Below the pieces are notes generated by a model that saw only the letters and a program-made list of their open reading frames with translations, was not told the DNA's origin and did no database searches. DNA of 13,650 nucleotides from an uncultured Alphaproteobacteria bacterium (lineage in GTDB: Bacteria > Pseudomonadota > Alphaproteobacteria > Thalassobaculales > Thalassobaculaceae), in contig CALIMD010000208.1 in the NCBI GenBank assembly GCA_938028645.1, forward strand, positions 1 to 13,650, in the 5' to 3' direction. Numbering within the stretch: the stretch's first letter is position 1; each line of letters opens with the position of its first letter. Of this stretch, positions 1 through 7,870 are shown one piece after another. Made by a program: the position numbers and the translations under genes.

Positions 1-1116
1 TAATGGATGGCCGGTTTCATTTTTTGATATTGTAGGATCTGTTGTTTGTGTTTTTCCTGTATGACCGAACTTAGCATAAGGGCCTGAGTGACGAGGATCT
101 CGGTCATTCGCATAAACGACGTGACATGAGGCACAACCCGAAGACCGGTAGTCGCCGGGCTGGTCATTAGTTCCTAGAAACCATGTAAAAGGATCGTTTA
201 ATCTCGTTTTTGTTATGTTAATCACGGGAACCGAAATTCTGAGGCCTGTTCCGGGACCGCGGTTGGATTGTTTAATGTCAGGTCTGCCGGGTTCTTCCAG
301 TCTCTGCAGTTGCCCCACGGAATTGGGGAGGCCTATCTCTGGAAATAAGTTCACTATATTTCTTCCACCGCGTTCAAATACTCGAAAAATATCGCCTGGT
401 GGAGTGGCTTCCCATGCAGGAAGAGGGGCTAATTGCTCAAGTATTCCGGCCGCTTTCATTTCCTTTGTGACCGGTATCGGATTCTTTGCAAGTGCTCCTG
501 TCCCATCACGGGTATAATTTTCGCCTAATATGTACCGTTTAAACGGGAGAATACCATTATTGTATGAAGCCCCGCCCCAAAGCATGGCACCCGTTGACAT
601 TATACTGGTTTTTGCTGCTTGTATTGCTCCTGCATGACAGGCGCCACAACCCTCATCAACAACACGGTAATCACTCGGATTTATGAACCTTATGAACTCG
701 GGACTTTCCTTATTGAGTAATGCGAATGTGCGCTCGGGATTAGCGCTACTGGGATAATTCCAGGTTGCTGGGTAAAGTGGCTGAACGTGTGCTTTATCCA
801 GCGCCTTTCTGTAAGCCCGTTCCGACGGGGCCCCATTTGTAGGTTTAAAGCTTTTTGCATCTCCTCCGTGACAGTCAGTACACCCCAACGGCACTCCTTC
901 CGTTTTGTGCATGCTTGGTTCATCTGTTGTCTCGTGACAGCTCATACAACCGGCACTTTTTTCTGTTATGCTTGCTTGTGGCTGCCATTTTGGGGCAGGG
1001 GGAGTAACCGTATAAGTTATATCTCTGGGCTTTTCTCCAGACGCGGCATAGACTGCCGTCACTCCTAGGAGCAAAAAACCCAAAACAATTACTGACAAAC
1101 GAGATAGAAGCACCAT
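1..1116 (-). CDS. Exported multiheme cytochrome c, C-terminus beyond left edge
   Basis: This reading frame runs without a stop for 372 codons from an ATG at 1116 to the window edge, so the C-terminus is missing. Residues 1-25 form a signal peptide (hydrophobic core about 8-24, likely cleaved after VYAA). Four CXXCH heme motifs are visible: CMSCH (residue 57), CTDCH (79), CGACH (157) and CASCH (328); more may follow. The pattern is that of periplasmic or surface multiheme cytochromes; I cannot assign a named family. The ribosome-binding sequence AAGGGG lies just before the ATG and overlaps the stop codon of the upstream barrel gene, only 6 nt away, so the two are probably co-translated. Being encoded directly after an outer-membrane barrel suggests it is the periplasmic or extracellular heme partner of a porin-cytochrome pair. 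That partnership is inference. Confidence 0.88.
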   Translation of the reverse strand, partial: MVLLSRLSVIVLGFLLLGVTAVYAASGEKPRDITYTVTPPAPKWQPQASITEKSAGCMSCHETTDEPSMHKTEGVPLGCTDCHGGDAKSFKPTNGAPSERAYRKALDKAHVQPLYPATWNYPSSANPERTFALLNKESPEFIRFINPSDYRVVDEGCGACHAGAIQAAKTSIMSTGAMLWGGASYNNGILPFKRYILGENYTRDGTGALAKNPIPVTKEMKAAGILEQLAPLPAWEATPPGDIFRVFERGGRNIVNLFPEIGLPNSVGQLQRLEEPGRPDIKQSNRGPGTGLRISVPVINITKTRLNDPFTWFLGTNDQPGDYRSSGCASCHVVYANDRDPRHSGPYAKFGHTGKTQTTDPTISKNETGHPL

Positions 1117-1122
1117 TTCCCC

Positions 1123-2925
1123 TTAATACGTGAGTACAAGATTTCCTTGTATAGATAAATAATAATCGTCGTTTTCCTTCTGTTCTCCGTAGAGGTCGGT
1201 GAAGCCAGCTCCAGGAAGTAAAGCGGCTCCTGAAAGGCGAAAAACAACATTCTGACTAAAAAATGGCCGATATATAGCGGCAATAGATAGGTCTACTCCT
1301 ATTTCAGGAGAAATTTCCTGTTGATTTCGAGCTACCTCGAGAACTGCGGTGGTATCGAATTCCATATAATTAACGTTAGTTGAAACGCGCAGTTCAGGAA
1401 GGATATCAAAATCAGCACCAATTCCAATCAAGCGGAACCCCGGGTTATTGAAATTAGATTGTCCGTGTTCTTTAGAAGTTCTAAGAGCTGGTAGCATTGC
1501 ATTTCGAGCAGACATAACTACACCACCACCACCTATAAGTGGGATGGTTTGTCGTATCCAGTAGTTGGTATCCGATCCAGCGATTTGAGGGTTTTCGAAA
1601 ATCGCATCAAAACCACGTTCTGTATTATCAAAAGGATCGTTATCACCCGATGCATAGACAATTGAACCCCTGAGCCGCACCCAGTCAAAATCGATAGAGG
1701 GTTCTGCAGCAAAGAAAAAAGCCTGTATATCGGCAGTTTCATCCGTAAATGCGCTGTCCCGATTGCTACCAAGTGCGGTATAAAATGACGTTGTTAGGTT
1801 AAGTCGATCAAAATGACCATCACCATTATATCCCAAATACACAACATCATAATTGCGTCCTCGTTCACTACCAAACGACGCGGGGCGTTCAATAAACTCA
1901 TTATCGTTAAAGAAAAAATCACCTGCTTCATTGTTTCGGTTATAAACACCGGTCACCTGGCTCTGGAACCCCAACACTGGAAAATCTTGCCAGTATAAGT
2001 TAGCGATGAAAATATCATCATCTCTAATCTTTCGTTGTATATGGTTTAATCCACTATTCGAGTCCTTCTCTAACCGTCGGAACCAGGCTAAGTTATATTG
2101 AAAGATGTTATTATCGCGGTCTCCAAAAAATCGAACCCCGAGTTGACTATCTTGGAATAAAAAACCCCGGAAATCACTTGAAAACGGCTGGATGCCAATT
2201 CTAACTGAATCAAAATCATATCGATCTGATACATTTCTTATATGGTAGTCAAAGAATGCTTCTGCTAGGGCAATGTGTCGGTCCGATCGATGCCTGCCAA
2301 GACGCGGGTCTGCTTTTAGGACACGATTTTCTTCAACTTCTACATGATTAAAATTAATGATTGGCGTTAACCTGAATTCATAATCTGGCGGTTTGAAGGC
2401 TGTATCTCCCTTTATTAAGGAGAGGCTTATAATCAGGTTCTCGTTGAACACATAGGAGTCGGCACCCCCAAAAAGATCAAGATCGTTAGAATCACGCGTG
2501 GTTTGGACGCCAATAGGCTGTGGGAAGGTTCTTGGTTCCACGACAGTATCCGAAATAATTGCCACATTAACAAACCAGTCTTCTCCAAATAACGGTCGGT
2601 CTCCTTTTATAGGGTTCCTATTATAAGGGTCCGTAATACTTTCCAGAACGCCTATTGTCTCAATGAGGCGCCAACGGTCTGGAACAGGTATAAAACCAGT
2701 GGAATGATCCTTGATGATCCTTGGGGCTCTATTTTTAATGCTATTGGGCAACGGCTTCCGGACTTCTGGCGCTTTTTTAGATGCAGCCGGCCTCTGTCGT
2801 TCAAAGTTTTGAGACACTTCAATATTTTCAGACCAAACAGGCGAGCCTGCCAGTACCATGCAAATGAGAGTCCCGGTAAGTAACCCAGCTATTTTTTTAT
2901 TTTTAGTAGTTATTTTCCGTTGCAT
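1123..2925 (-). CDS. Outer-membrane beta-barrel (porin-like) protein
   Basis: The 600-residue product begins with a signal peptide (basic MQRKITTKNKKIAG, then a hydrophobic stretch to about residue 32, cleavage near VWS-E). A proline- and basic-rich linker follows (about 43-75). The rest is a run of alternating polar/hydrophobic strands with aromatic girdle residues separated by Asp/Asn-rich loops, with no further membrane helix. It ends LVLTY, an aromatic C-terminus like the outer-membrane assembly signal. There is no heme motif. Size and pattern fit a porin of roughly 16 or more strands, but I cannot name the family. The start overlaps the end of the DUF336 gene by 16 nt and a multiheme cytochrome gene starts 6 nt after its stop. 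This is the arrangement expected of a porin-cytochrome conduit. A substrate porin unrelated to electron transfer remains possible. Confidence 0.8.
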   Translation of the reverse strand: MQRKITTKNKKIAGLLTGTLICMVLAGSPVWSENIEVSQNFERQRPAASKKAPEVRKPLPNSIKNRAPRIIKDHSTGFIPVPDRWRLIETIGVLESITDPYNRNPIKGDRPLFGEDWFVNVAIISDTVVEPRTFPQPIGVQTTRDSNDLDLFGGADSYVFNENLIISLSLIKGDTAFKPPDYEFRLTPIINFNHVEVEENRVLKADPRLGRHRSDRHIALAEAFFDYHIRNVSDRYDFDSVRIGIQPFSSDFRGFLFQDSQLGVRFFGDRDNNIFQYNLAWFRRLEKDSNSGLNHIQRKIRDDDIFIANLYWQDFPVLGFQSQVTGVYNRNNEAGDFFFNDNEFIERPASFGSERGRNYDVVYLGYNGDGHFDRLNLTTSFYTALGSNRDSAFTDETADIQAFFFAAEPSIDFDWVRLRGSIVYASGDNDPFDNTERGFDAIFENPQIAGSDTNYWIRQTIPLIGGGGVVMSARNAMLPALRTSKEHGQSNFNNPGFRLIGIGADFDILPELRVSTNVNYMEFDTTAVLEVARNQQEISPEIGVDLSIAAIYRPFFSQNVVFRLSGAALLPGAGFTDLYGEQKENDDYYLSIQGNLVLTY

Positions 2926-4868
2926 GGCGTCTGTTCATTAGAGTCAAGAAAGGGGAGGAAAGGACAATTTACATATCTTAATCGTCCACCAGGTACTTCA
3001 AGATTATCGGCTCTGATTGAACGTGGCGCATTTCCGACACCAGTTCCTAATTCTAAGCCCGCATTATGCAACCCTAGAAACGAAATCATATCGTCTTGAT
3101 CTATTCCATCGCCCGAAACGCCAATGCCACCAATAAGTGTATTATTACGATAGATTGGTACACTACCAGGGAATATTTGTATTCCATTGGCAATGGGGCT
3201 TTTTGATGTTTGAGGCCTGACGGGTATGGGGGTGCAATTCATTGGAGTGTCAGTGGGCGACTGCCCCAGAAGAAATGATCTATGAGCAACAATATTTGCT
3301 GCTATGAGATCAAGCTGAAGGCCAACGTTGAACGGGCTCCATTCCGAAAAAGGTTTACTGAAAGGGCCATGTGGGGCGCCATCTATACCGTCTGGAAAGA
3401 AGGGGCGGGATAGGTTGCCTCCAGAGCGGTCTGCAAATGCAGTGCCATCACTCAGTGCTCCCGGACCCAATACCGCCTGTGCTGCTAGCCAGTAATTACC
3501 TAAATTTCCCCGAATAAGGTCGGCTGCCGCATTAGTATTTGAAAAAAATGCTGCTGTTCTTGCTTTCTGGAGCGAGACGTCTGTCCCAAAAACTGGTCCG
3601 TCAGGTGTTCTGGCAATCCCAAGAATAGCACCATTAGTGTCTACAATAGAAATCGTAACCTGAGCGTGGCTGCCTAAAGGTCTTCTAATTTGGCCTCTTG
3701 CCCGAAAGGCGATGGTTAAGGCATTTCGGATGATCGTTTTCACTTCATTGGCTGTAAGTGATTCTGGTATTCCTTCGGTCCCGTCTCTCGGCGGGAACCT
3801 GGGTTCATCATTGGAGTCAACCAATACGAACGCATTCAAAGTTCCGAAGTCACCACTTGCATTTGCACGATAACCAGATGGTCCAGTACCGAATATTGTC
3901 CCGGGTCGGATAGTTCCATCAAAGTATGTCCCTATGGGCGTCAAACCACCTACAGAGCGAGGTATTTGATCATATGGTAAGGCGTTTATGGGGTTAGACC
4001 TTATTGCTCTGATTTTACGGTCTGTATATCTGAAGGTCTTACCTTCAACTGTTATTCTGTTGCCTATTATATCGAACGGTGGCTCAAAACCAACGGTTCC
4101 TGCCATGGCAATTAACTCGTCTTTATCATTATCGTAATCACCGATGTTTGGATCGATACTGTATAGCCCGTCTGAAATGACGCCTATTGCACCAACTGGC
4201 TCCCCTCCTTTGTAAAGGGGGATCCCGCCAGGATCTGCTGCTAAGCCGAGCGGAGACCGTTTTGGGCCCACTGTGACGGCAGCGCTATTTTGATGGATAA
4301 CTAAATCCGAACAAGGTAACTGGCTAAATTGCACTCCAAATAAAGGACCACTGGGCGAAAACCTTTCTTTGGGATTAAAGTGTTCCTGGACAATTTGACT
4401 GGCAGTTCTAGTTGTGAAGGCATTTCCGCGCGAAGATAAATAGGCCCCTGTGATCGCCTTTGCAATTGCTGCAACTGGGCCTGGAACATCTACTCTTTCC
4501 AAACCGCCCTTTCCTGCTACACCATTAGGTTGCTTGGGGTCGGAGGTAACGACAACACATCCAACCGGTATATTGCCAAGTCCAACGGTACAATCCACGC
4601 CTGAAGCGTTGAACTGTCTGTTGGCACCAATCATGTTATATACAGCGAGAATATTCCCAGTTCGATCTGACACTGCTATTGAGGCTCCAACCCCCTGAGC
4701 CTGGGCTTCTTGAATAGCTTGGGAAATTACACGTTTAACATCGGCAACACTCAGACTTTCCTGAGCAGTTGACACAGCAGCAAAACTTAATACGCAAAAA
4801 AGAGTTATTAAAAGGCTGGTTATTCGTTTTTTGAAAATCGTTACCTGAGACCAATATACCGTAAGCAT
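2910..4868 (-). CDS. Exported protein with two HbpS/GlcG-like (DUF336) domains
   Basis: The 652-residue product has an N-terminal signal peptide (hydrophobic 17-34, likely cleavage STA-Q near 35). Two copies of the heme-degrading/HbpS-GlcG fold follow. Copy one spans about 38-260, with an opening helix (SVADVKRVISQAIQEAQ), the strand motif SIAVSDRTGNILAVYNM and the closing motif EPVGAIGVISDG. Copy two spans about 370-610, with the equivalent LTANEVKTIIRNALTIA, TISIVDTNGAILGIAR and TLIGGIGVSGDGID. Known members (Streptomyces HbpS, GlcG) are about 140-170 residues and single-domain; here both copies carry large insertions and the protein is about four times longer. Some relatives bind heme or iron, but there is no CXXCH motif here. 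It overlaps the preceding gene by one base (TGATG). In a cytochrome operon, a heme- or iron-handling role in the periplasm is plausible but unproven. Confidence 0.85.
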   Translation of the reverse strand: MLTVYWSQVTIFKKRITSLLITLFCVLSFAAVSTAQESLSVADVKRVISQAIQEAQAQGVGASIAVSDRTGNILAVYNMIGANRQFNASGVDCTVGLGNIPVGCVVVTSDPKQPNGVAGKGGLERVDVPGPVAAIAKAITGAYLSSRGNAFTTRTASQIVQEHFNPKERFSPSGPLFGVQFSQLPCSDLVIHQNSAAVTVGPKRSPLGLAADPGGIPLYKGGEPVGAIGVISDGLYSIDPNIGDYDNDKDELIAMAGTVGFEPPFDIIGNRITVEGKTFRYTDRKIRAIRSNPINALPYDQIPRSVGGLTPIGTYFDGTIRPGTIFGTGPSGYRANASGDFGTLNAFVLVDSNDEPRFPPRDGTEGIPESLTANEVKTIIRNALTIAFRARGQIRRPLGSHAQVTISIVDTNGAILGIARTPDGPVFGTDVSLQKARTAAFFSNTNAAADLIRGNLGNYWLAAQAVLGPGALSDGTAFADRSGGNLSRPFFPDGIDGAPHGPFSKPFSEWSPFNVGLQLDLIAANIVAHRSFLLGQSPTDTPMNCTPIPVRPQTSKSPIANGIQIFPGSVPIYRNNTLIGGIGVSGDGIDQDDMISFLGLHNAGLELGTGVGNAPRSIRADNLEVPGGRLRYVNCPFLPFLDSNEQTPCNGK

Positions 4869-5317
4869 CAGTTCTGACCTTTTACTAGTTCAAAAACGCC
4901 AAACTTAAGCCCTGAGGATGTCTCGTAACCCACAGTGATTCTGATTGGAAACATTTCACTAGTCATGTTCTCCTCCTTCAGAATTTTGACAAAAAGTTCA
5001 TTCCCTGTTCTGCTGCTGAAATTATTAATTAATTCATCTAATTTACCTGACCATGGTACCCAGTACCCTAGATTATTTCGTTGGAGAACACTTCCGGAAG
5101 CCGTGTGTGCGGTTACAAACGTACTAGATGGCTGATCATTTCCCACATTCACCTTTAAATTCAATGAAACGTTCTCAGCATTAACCGTGACTGATGGGAG
5201 AATAACCCCGAGGTTTGTCAGATTAACAGGCTCAGCCAATAAGTTTCGAGAACCAAAGAATATCGCGGGTATTAAAAAGAGTAACCCCAAATGTTTCCAA
5301 ACCGCATTTTTGCTCAT
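4868..5317 (-). CDS. Small exported protein of unknown function
   Basis: The product has 149 residues with a signal peptide at 1-28 (hydrophobic LGLLFLIPAIFFG, probable cleavage LLA-E). The mature part of about 120 residues looks beta-rich, has no cysteine, no heme motif and no membrane helix, and ends KFGVFELVKGQN. I do not recognise a family. The ATG overlaps the stop of the FHA-decaheme gene (ATGA, 4 nt) and its own stop overlaps the next start by one base. It is therefore embedded in the operon and probably made in fixed proportion to its neighbours. A periplasmic accessory or structural subunit of the electron-transfer assembly is a reasonable guess from position alone. Confidence 0.78.
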   Translation of the reverse strand: MSKNAVWKHLGLLFLIPAIFFGSRNLLAEPVNLTNLGVILPSVTVNAENVSLNLKVNVGNDQPSSTFVTAHTASGSVLQRNNLGYWVPWSGKLDELINNFSSRTGNELFVKILKEENMTSEMFPIRITVGYETSSGLKFGVFELVKGQN

Positions 5318-7032
5318 TGGACTGTTTTCCCAGTCGAGCCGGTCATGATAGCAACATCATCACGATGAAAACCATGACAACTTATGCAAGTACTTGGTAT
5401 TTTATCTGTTGCCTGCTCTCCGCCGTGGCAGGTCTGGCATCCTTCTATTTTTGGAAGCAGTACATCAGAACTTTTCATTGAGGAGTCTGCTGCGTGGCAT
5501 TCGGCGCAGGCCACATCTTTGTGCTTTCCATGATCAAATACTGATTTTGGTTGCCAAATCTGAGTTACTTTTACAGGCTTGACGCTATAACCAGATGCAT
5601 TTTTCTTCTCTGGTGTGATTTCGTGGCATGAACCGCATTGACTGGCTGAGAAAAGATAGCGGGAAGCTTTCTTAGTTTTTAAATCCGCCCATTGCAGCGC
5701 TGCTTTCTTCTCTTCCTCCTTTAACAGAGGTGAGCCGGGTCTTCTACGCACAACTTTTGGCGCTGTTTTGTCGGTTACACCACCTTTAAGAGCTAGCGTC
5801 GAATAAAATTCAGCTAACTCTCTATATACCACCTCTGGTTTTCCATGAGAAACGGTTCTTTTAGGTGCTATACTATCGAAGGTTAGCACATGACAATCAC
5901 CACAATGCTCCTCCATTTTTACCGGTTCTAAATATGCACCACTTAAATCAGGAACATGGCAACTCGCGCATTCTAATTGCGTGTTTGTGCCAGTCTTGGG
6001 GTTACGCATTCTATTAACGTTCATATGAGTTTTATGAGGAAATTTCAAATTAGAGACTTCGACAGGATTGTCATCCAAGCTGATACGTTTTTGTATTCCT
6101 TCAGTTGGGTTTTGCCAGACTGTTGGTTTAAACTGTGGGTGGTTTGTGGCAAAATCTGACACGTTAGTTAGATGCATTCCATCCACTTTTTTGTCCAAAT
6201 CTTTATGACAATCCGAGCATAACTCTTGTTTTTCTGCTCTGACTGGGTGAGGCCCTTGGTGGTCCGTATGACAGGTGGCGCATCTTGTTGATGTCAAGTC
6301 TTCAGATGGGAACTTTACCTTATCGATATGCCCATGTTGCTGCTGATGGCACGCCGTACACGCAGCATCTTCCACCATAACAAATGCTTTAGTGTGACAT
6401 GCTGCACAATCATTCGCGAAGAACTTGTGCGAATTCATTACTTCTCCGGAAACCCAACTTATATCAAAATCGATATCATTGTTGTTAGTCATTGTATTAG
6501 GTGTGTTATTGGATTTTGAGGCACTAAAATAGTTTGATAATGGAGAATCTGCCATGAATAGTGGCAGTACTAAAAATAGCATTAGGGTTAGAGACGCTAA
6601 TATCCACGAAGAGGCCCGCTTTGTCAGTCCAATATTAGTAGTTGTGAGCTTACTCCTGGACAATAATGACTCGACATCGTCACTTATGGGATGAACGAGC
6701 TCAAGTGTTACGGCTATGTGGATGCCATCATCTGGTTCAGCGACGACAAGTTCATATGGACCGATTCCAACTACATCCCCGACGTTTAGATGCGCTTTTC
6801 GGATAATTGCGCCGTTTAAACGAAGATCGTTTGTTCCATTGGCTTCAATAAATAGGCCGTCTTCTCCTTCATGCAGGTAAGCAAAGTGTAGAGGAACACG
6901 GTGGTCCAAAAGAAAAACTTCATTGTCTGCGCCTCGTCCGATACGGAGAACTTCGCACGCTTTGATATCTTCTTTGCGGCCAAGACTACCATTTCGTCTG
7001 CGGGTTAGTGTTGTAATCGATACTTGCATCAT
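5314..7032 (-). CDS. FHA domain - membrane helix - decaheme cytochrome c fusion
   Basis: From ATG 7032 the product has 572 residues. Residues about 30-100 form an FHA-like domain (LRIGRGADNEVFLLDHRVP, then the LRLNGA and GIGPYELVV strands). A single transmembrane helix follows at about 142-160. The rest is periplasmic and holds ten CXXCH heme motifs at about residues 209 (CAACH), 225 (CTACH), 251 (CATCH), 272 (CSDCH), 355 (CASCH), 377 (CGDCH), 466 (CGSCH), 509 (CAECH), 532 (CQTCH) and 549 (CISCH), in cytochrome c3/c7-like groups. FHA domains usually read phosphothreonine, which would sit on the cytoplasmic side. A TTG at 7077 would extend the frame, but it lies inside the previous gene; ATG 7032 is 7 nt past that gene's stop with a weak GGTG upstream. 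Likely role: an inner-membrane-anchored heme wire taking electrons from the cytochrome b-like neighbour. Confidence 0.9.
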   Translation of the reverse strand: MMQVSITTLTRRRNGSLGRKEDIKACEVLRIGRGADNEVFLLDHRVPLHFAYLHEGEDGLFIEANGTNDLRLNGAIIRKAHLNVGDVVGIGPYELVVAEPDDGIHIAVTLELVHPISDDVESLLSRSKLTTTNIGLTKRASSWILASLTLMLFLVLPLFMADSPLSNYFSASKSNNTPNTMTNNNDIDFDISWVSGEVMNSHKFFANDCAACHTKAFVMVEDAACTACHQQQHGHIDKVKFPSEDLTSTRCATCHTDHQGPHPVRAEKQELCSDCHKDLDKKVDGMHLTNVSDFATNHPQFKPTVWQNPTEGIQKRISLDDNPVEVSNLKFPHKTHMNVNRMRNPKTGTNTQLECASCHVPDLSGAYLEPVKMEEHCGDCHVLTFDSIAPKRTVSHGKPEVVYRELAEFYSTLALKGGVTDKTAPKVVRRRPGSPLLKEEEKKAALQWADLKTKKASRYLFSASQCGSCHEITPEKKNASGYSVKPVKVTQIWQPKSVFDHGKHKDVACAECHAADSSMKSSDVLLPKIEGCQTCHGGEQATDKIPSTCISCHGFHRDDVAIMTGSTGKTVQ

Positions 7033-7039
7033 AGCCGTG

Positions 7040-7867
7040 TCACCAATAATAGAAGACAGAGAAGATATGAATAACAAGCGCGGCCAGCAAAGCCACAGTC
7101 ATAGGCACGTGGACGCGCAACCATATGTCCATAAACGCTTTTAATTGTATATCTCGACGAACTGTTGTTAAGAGGCCACATTTTTTCCCAATTAAAACAA
7201 GTAGTTTCCGAGTAGCTTGCGCATGTTCCTGTTCGACTTCGGACACGTGTGTGCGCAAACGTTCAAAAGCGGCAGTTGAGCCACAACTTTTATCTTTGCC
7301 GCTCAAAATGCGCAGTAACGAGCCGCCTATTTTCGTGTGTTCACATGATTGCACCACCAACTCAGCCACCGAATCTGGCAAAGGCGCCGCTATTTGGCGG
7401 CATTCACGATCTATATCCCCGATCTGAGCCAACAAATCATCTAATGACGATCCACGACGGTTTTCCGACATCACTTTTGGATAACGAGTGTAGGCATAAA
7501 TACCAAACCCACCACTTATAATAACGATCATCATAAGCACATATGCTAATGTGTGAACATTCCAGCCAAATTGAAAACCGGTATGCAGAGTTGCGATAAC
7601 GATTAGACTCAACCCAAGGTATACATGAGCAGAAACCCAAGCACTCAGACTAAAATTAGCACCATATCGTCGTTTTCTAATTCCTAACCAAGTCAACCAG
7701 AATATTAATAACGCGCCAATGGTGCCGAGGGTATATCCGAGCCAAGTCCCGCCGTTATGTTCGTCAATAGGCTGATACCAGATATAAGCAATAACGGTAA
7801 CGACACATAAAACCGCTGCCATTTTAAGGAACTTCATGTTCTGATAAGTTAAGAATCCATCATGCAT
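7040..7867 (-). CDS. Five-helix membrane cytochrome b-like protein, likely diheme
   Basis: The 275-residue product has membrane helices at about 13-30, 42-63, 78-98, 105-125 and 252-273. Helix 3 carries His81 and His95 and helix 5 carries His253 and His267. Both pairs are 14 residues apart, the spacing typical of bis-His diheme cytochromes b, so two stacked hemes (81/253 near the cytoplasm, 95/267 near the periplasm) are expected. By the positive-inside rule (GIRKRRYG, RYPKVMSENRRG inside) the 120-residue loop between helices 4 and 5 is cytoplasmic, facing the Fe-S protein encoded 3 nt upstream. AAGGCGGG precedes the ATG. Likely role: passing electrons from the cytoplasmic flavo-Fe-S protein, or quinol, across the inner membrane to the decaheme cytochrome. 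The exact family (ferric-reductase-like or other cytochrome b) is not resolved. Confidence 0.82.
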   Translation of the reverse strand: MHDGFLTYQNMKFLKMAAVLCVVTVIAYIWYQPIDEHNGGTWLGYTLGTIGALLIFWLTWLGIRKRRYGANFSLSAWVSAHVYLGLSLIVIATLHTGFQFGWNVHTLAYVLMMIVIISGGFGIYAYTRYPKVMSENRRGSSLDDLLAQIGDIDRECRQIAAPLPDSVAELVVQSCEHTKIGGSLLRILSGKDKSCGSTAAFERLRTHVSEVEQEHAQATRKLLVLIGKKCGLLTTVRRDIQLKAFMDIWLRVHVPMTVALLAALVIHIFSVFYYW

Positions 7868-7870
7868 TTC

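Noticed and set aside
787..1068. Plus-strand open frame opposite the left-edge cytochrome gene
   Set aside because: The minus strand here encodes a signal peptide and heme motifs in one continuous frame; the plus-strand frame has no domain, no ribosome-binding site and atypical composition.
2910..4868. Calling the tandem DUF336 protein GlcG of the glycolate pathway
   Set aside because: It is exported, double-domain and surrounded by cytochrome genes, with no glycolate oxidase gene in view.
7033..7077. TTG start at 7077 extending the FHA-decaheme protein by 15 residues
   Set aside because: It would lie inside the preceding cytochrome b-like gene, while ATG 7032 sits 7 nt past that gene's stop and begins just before the FHA region.
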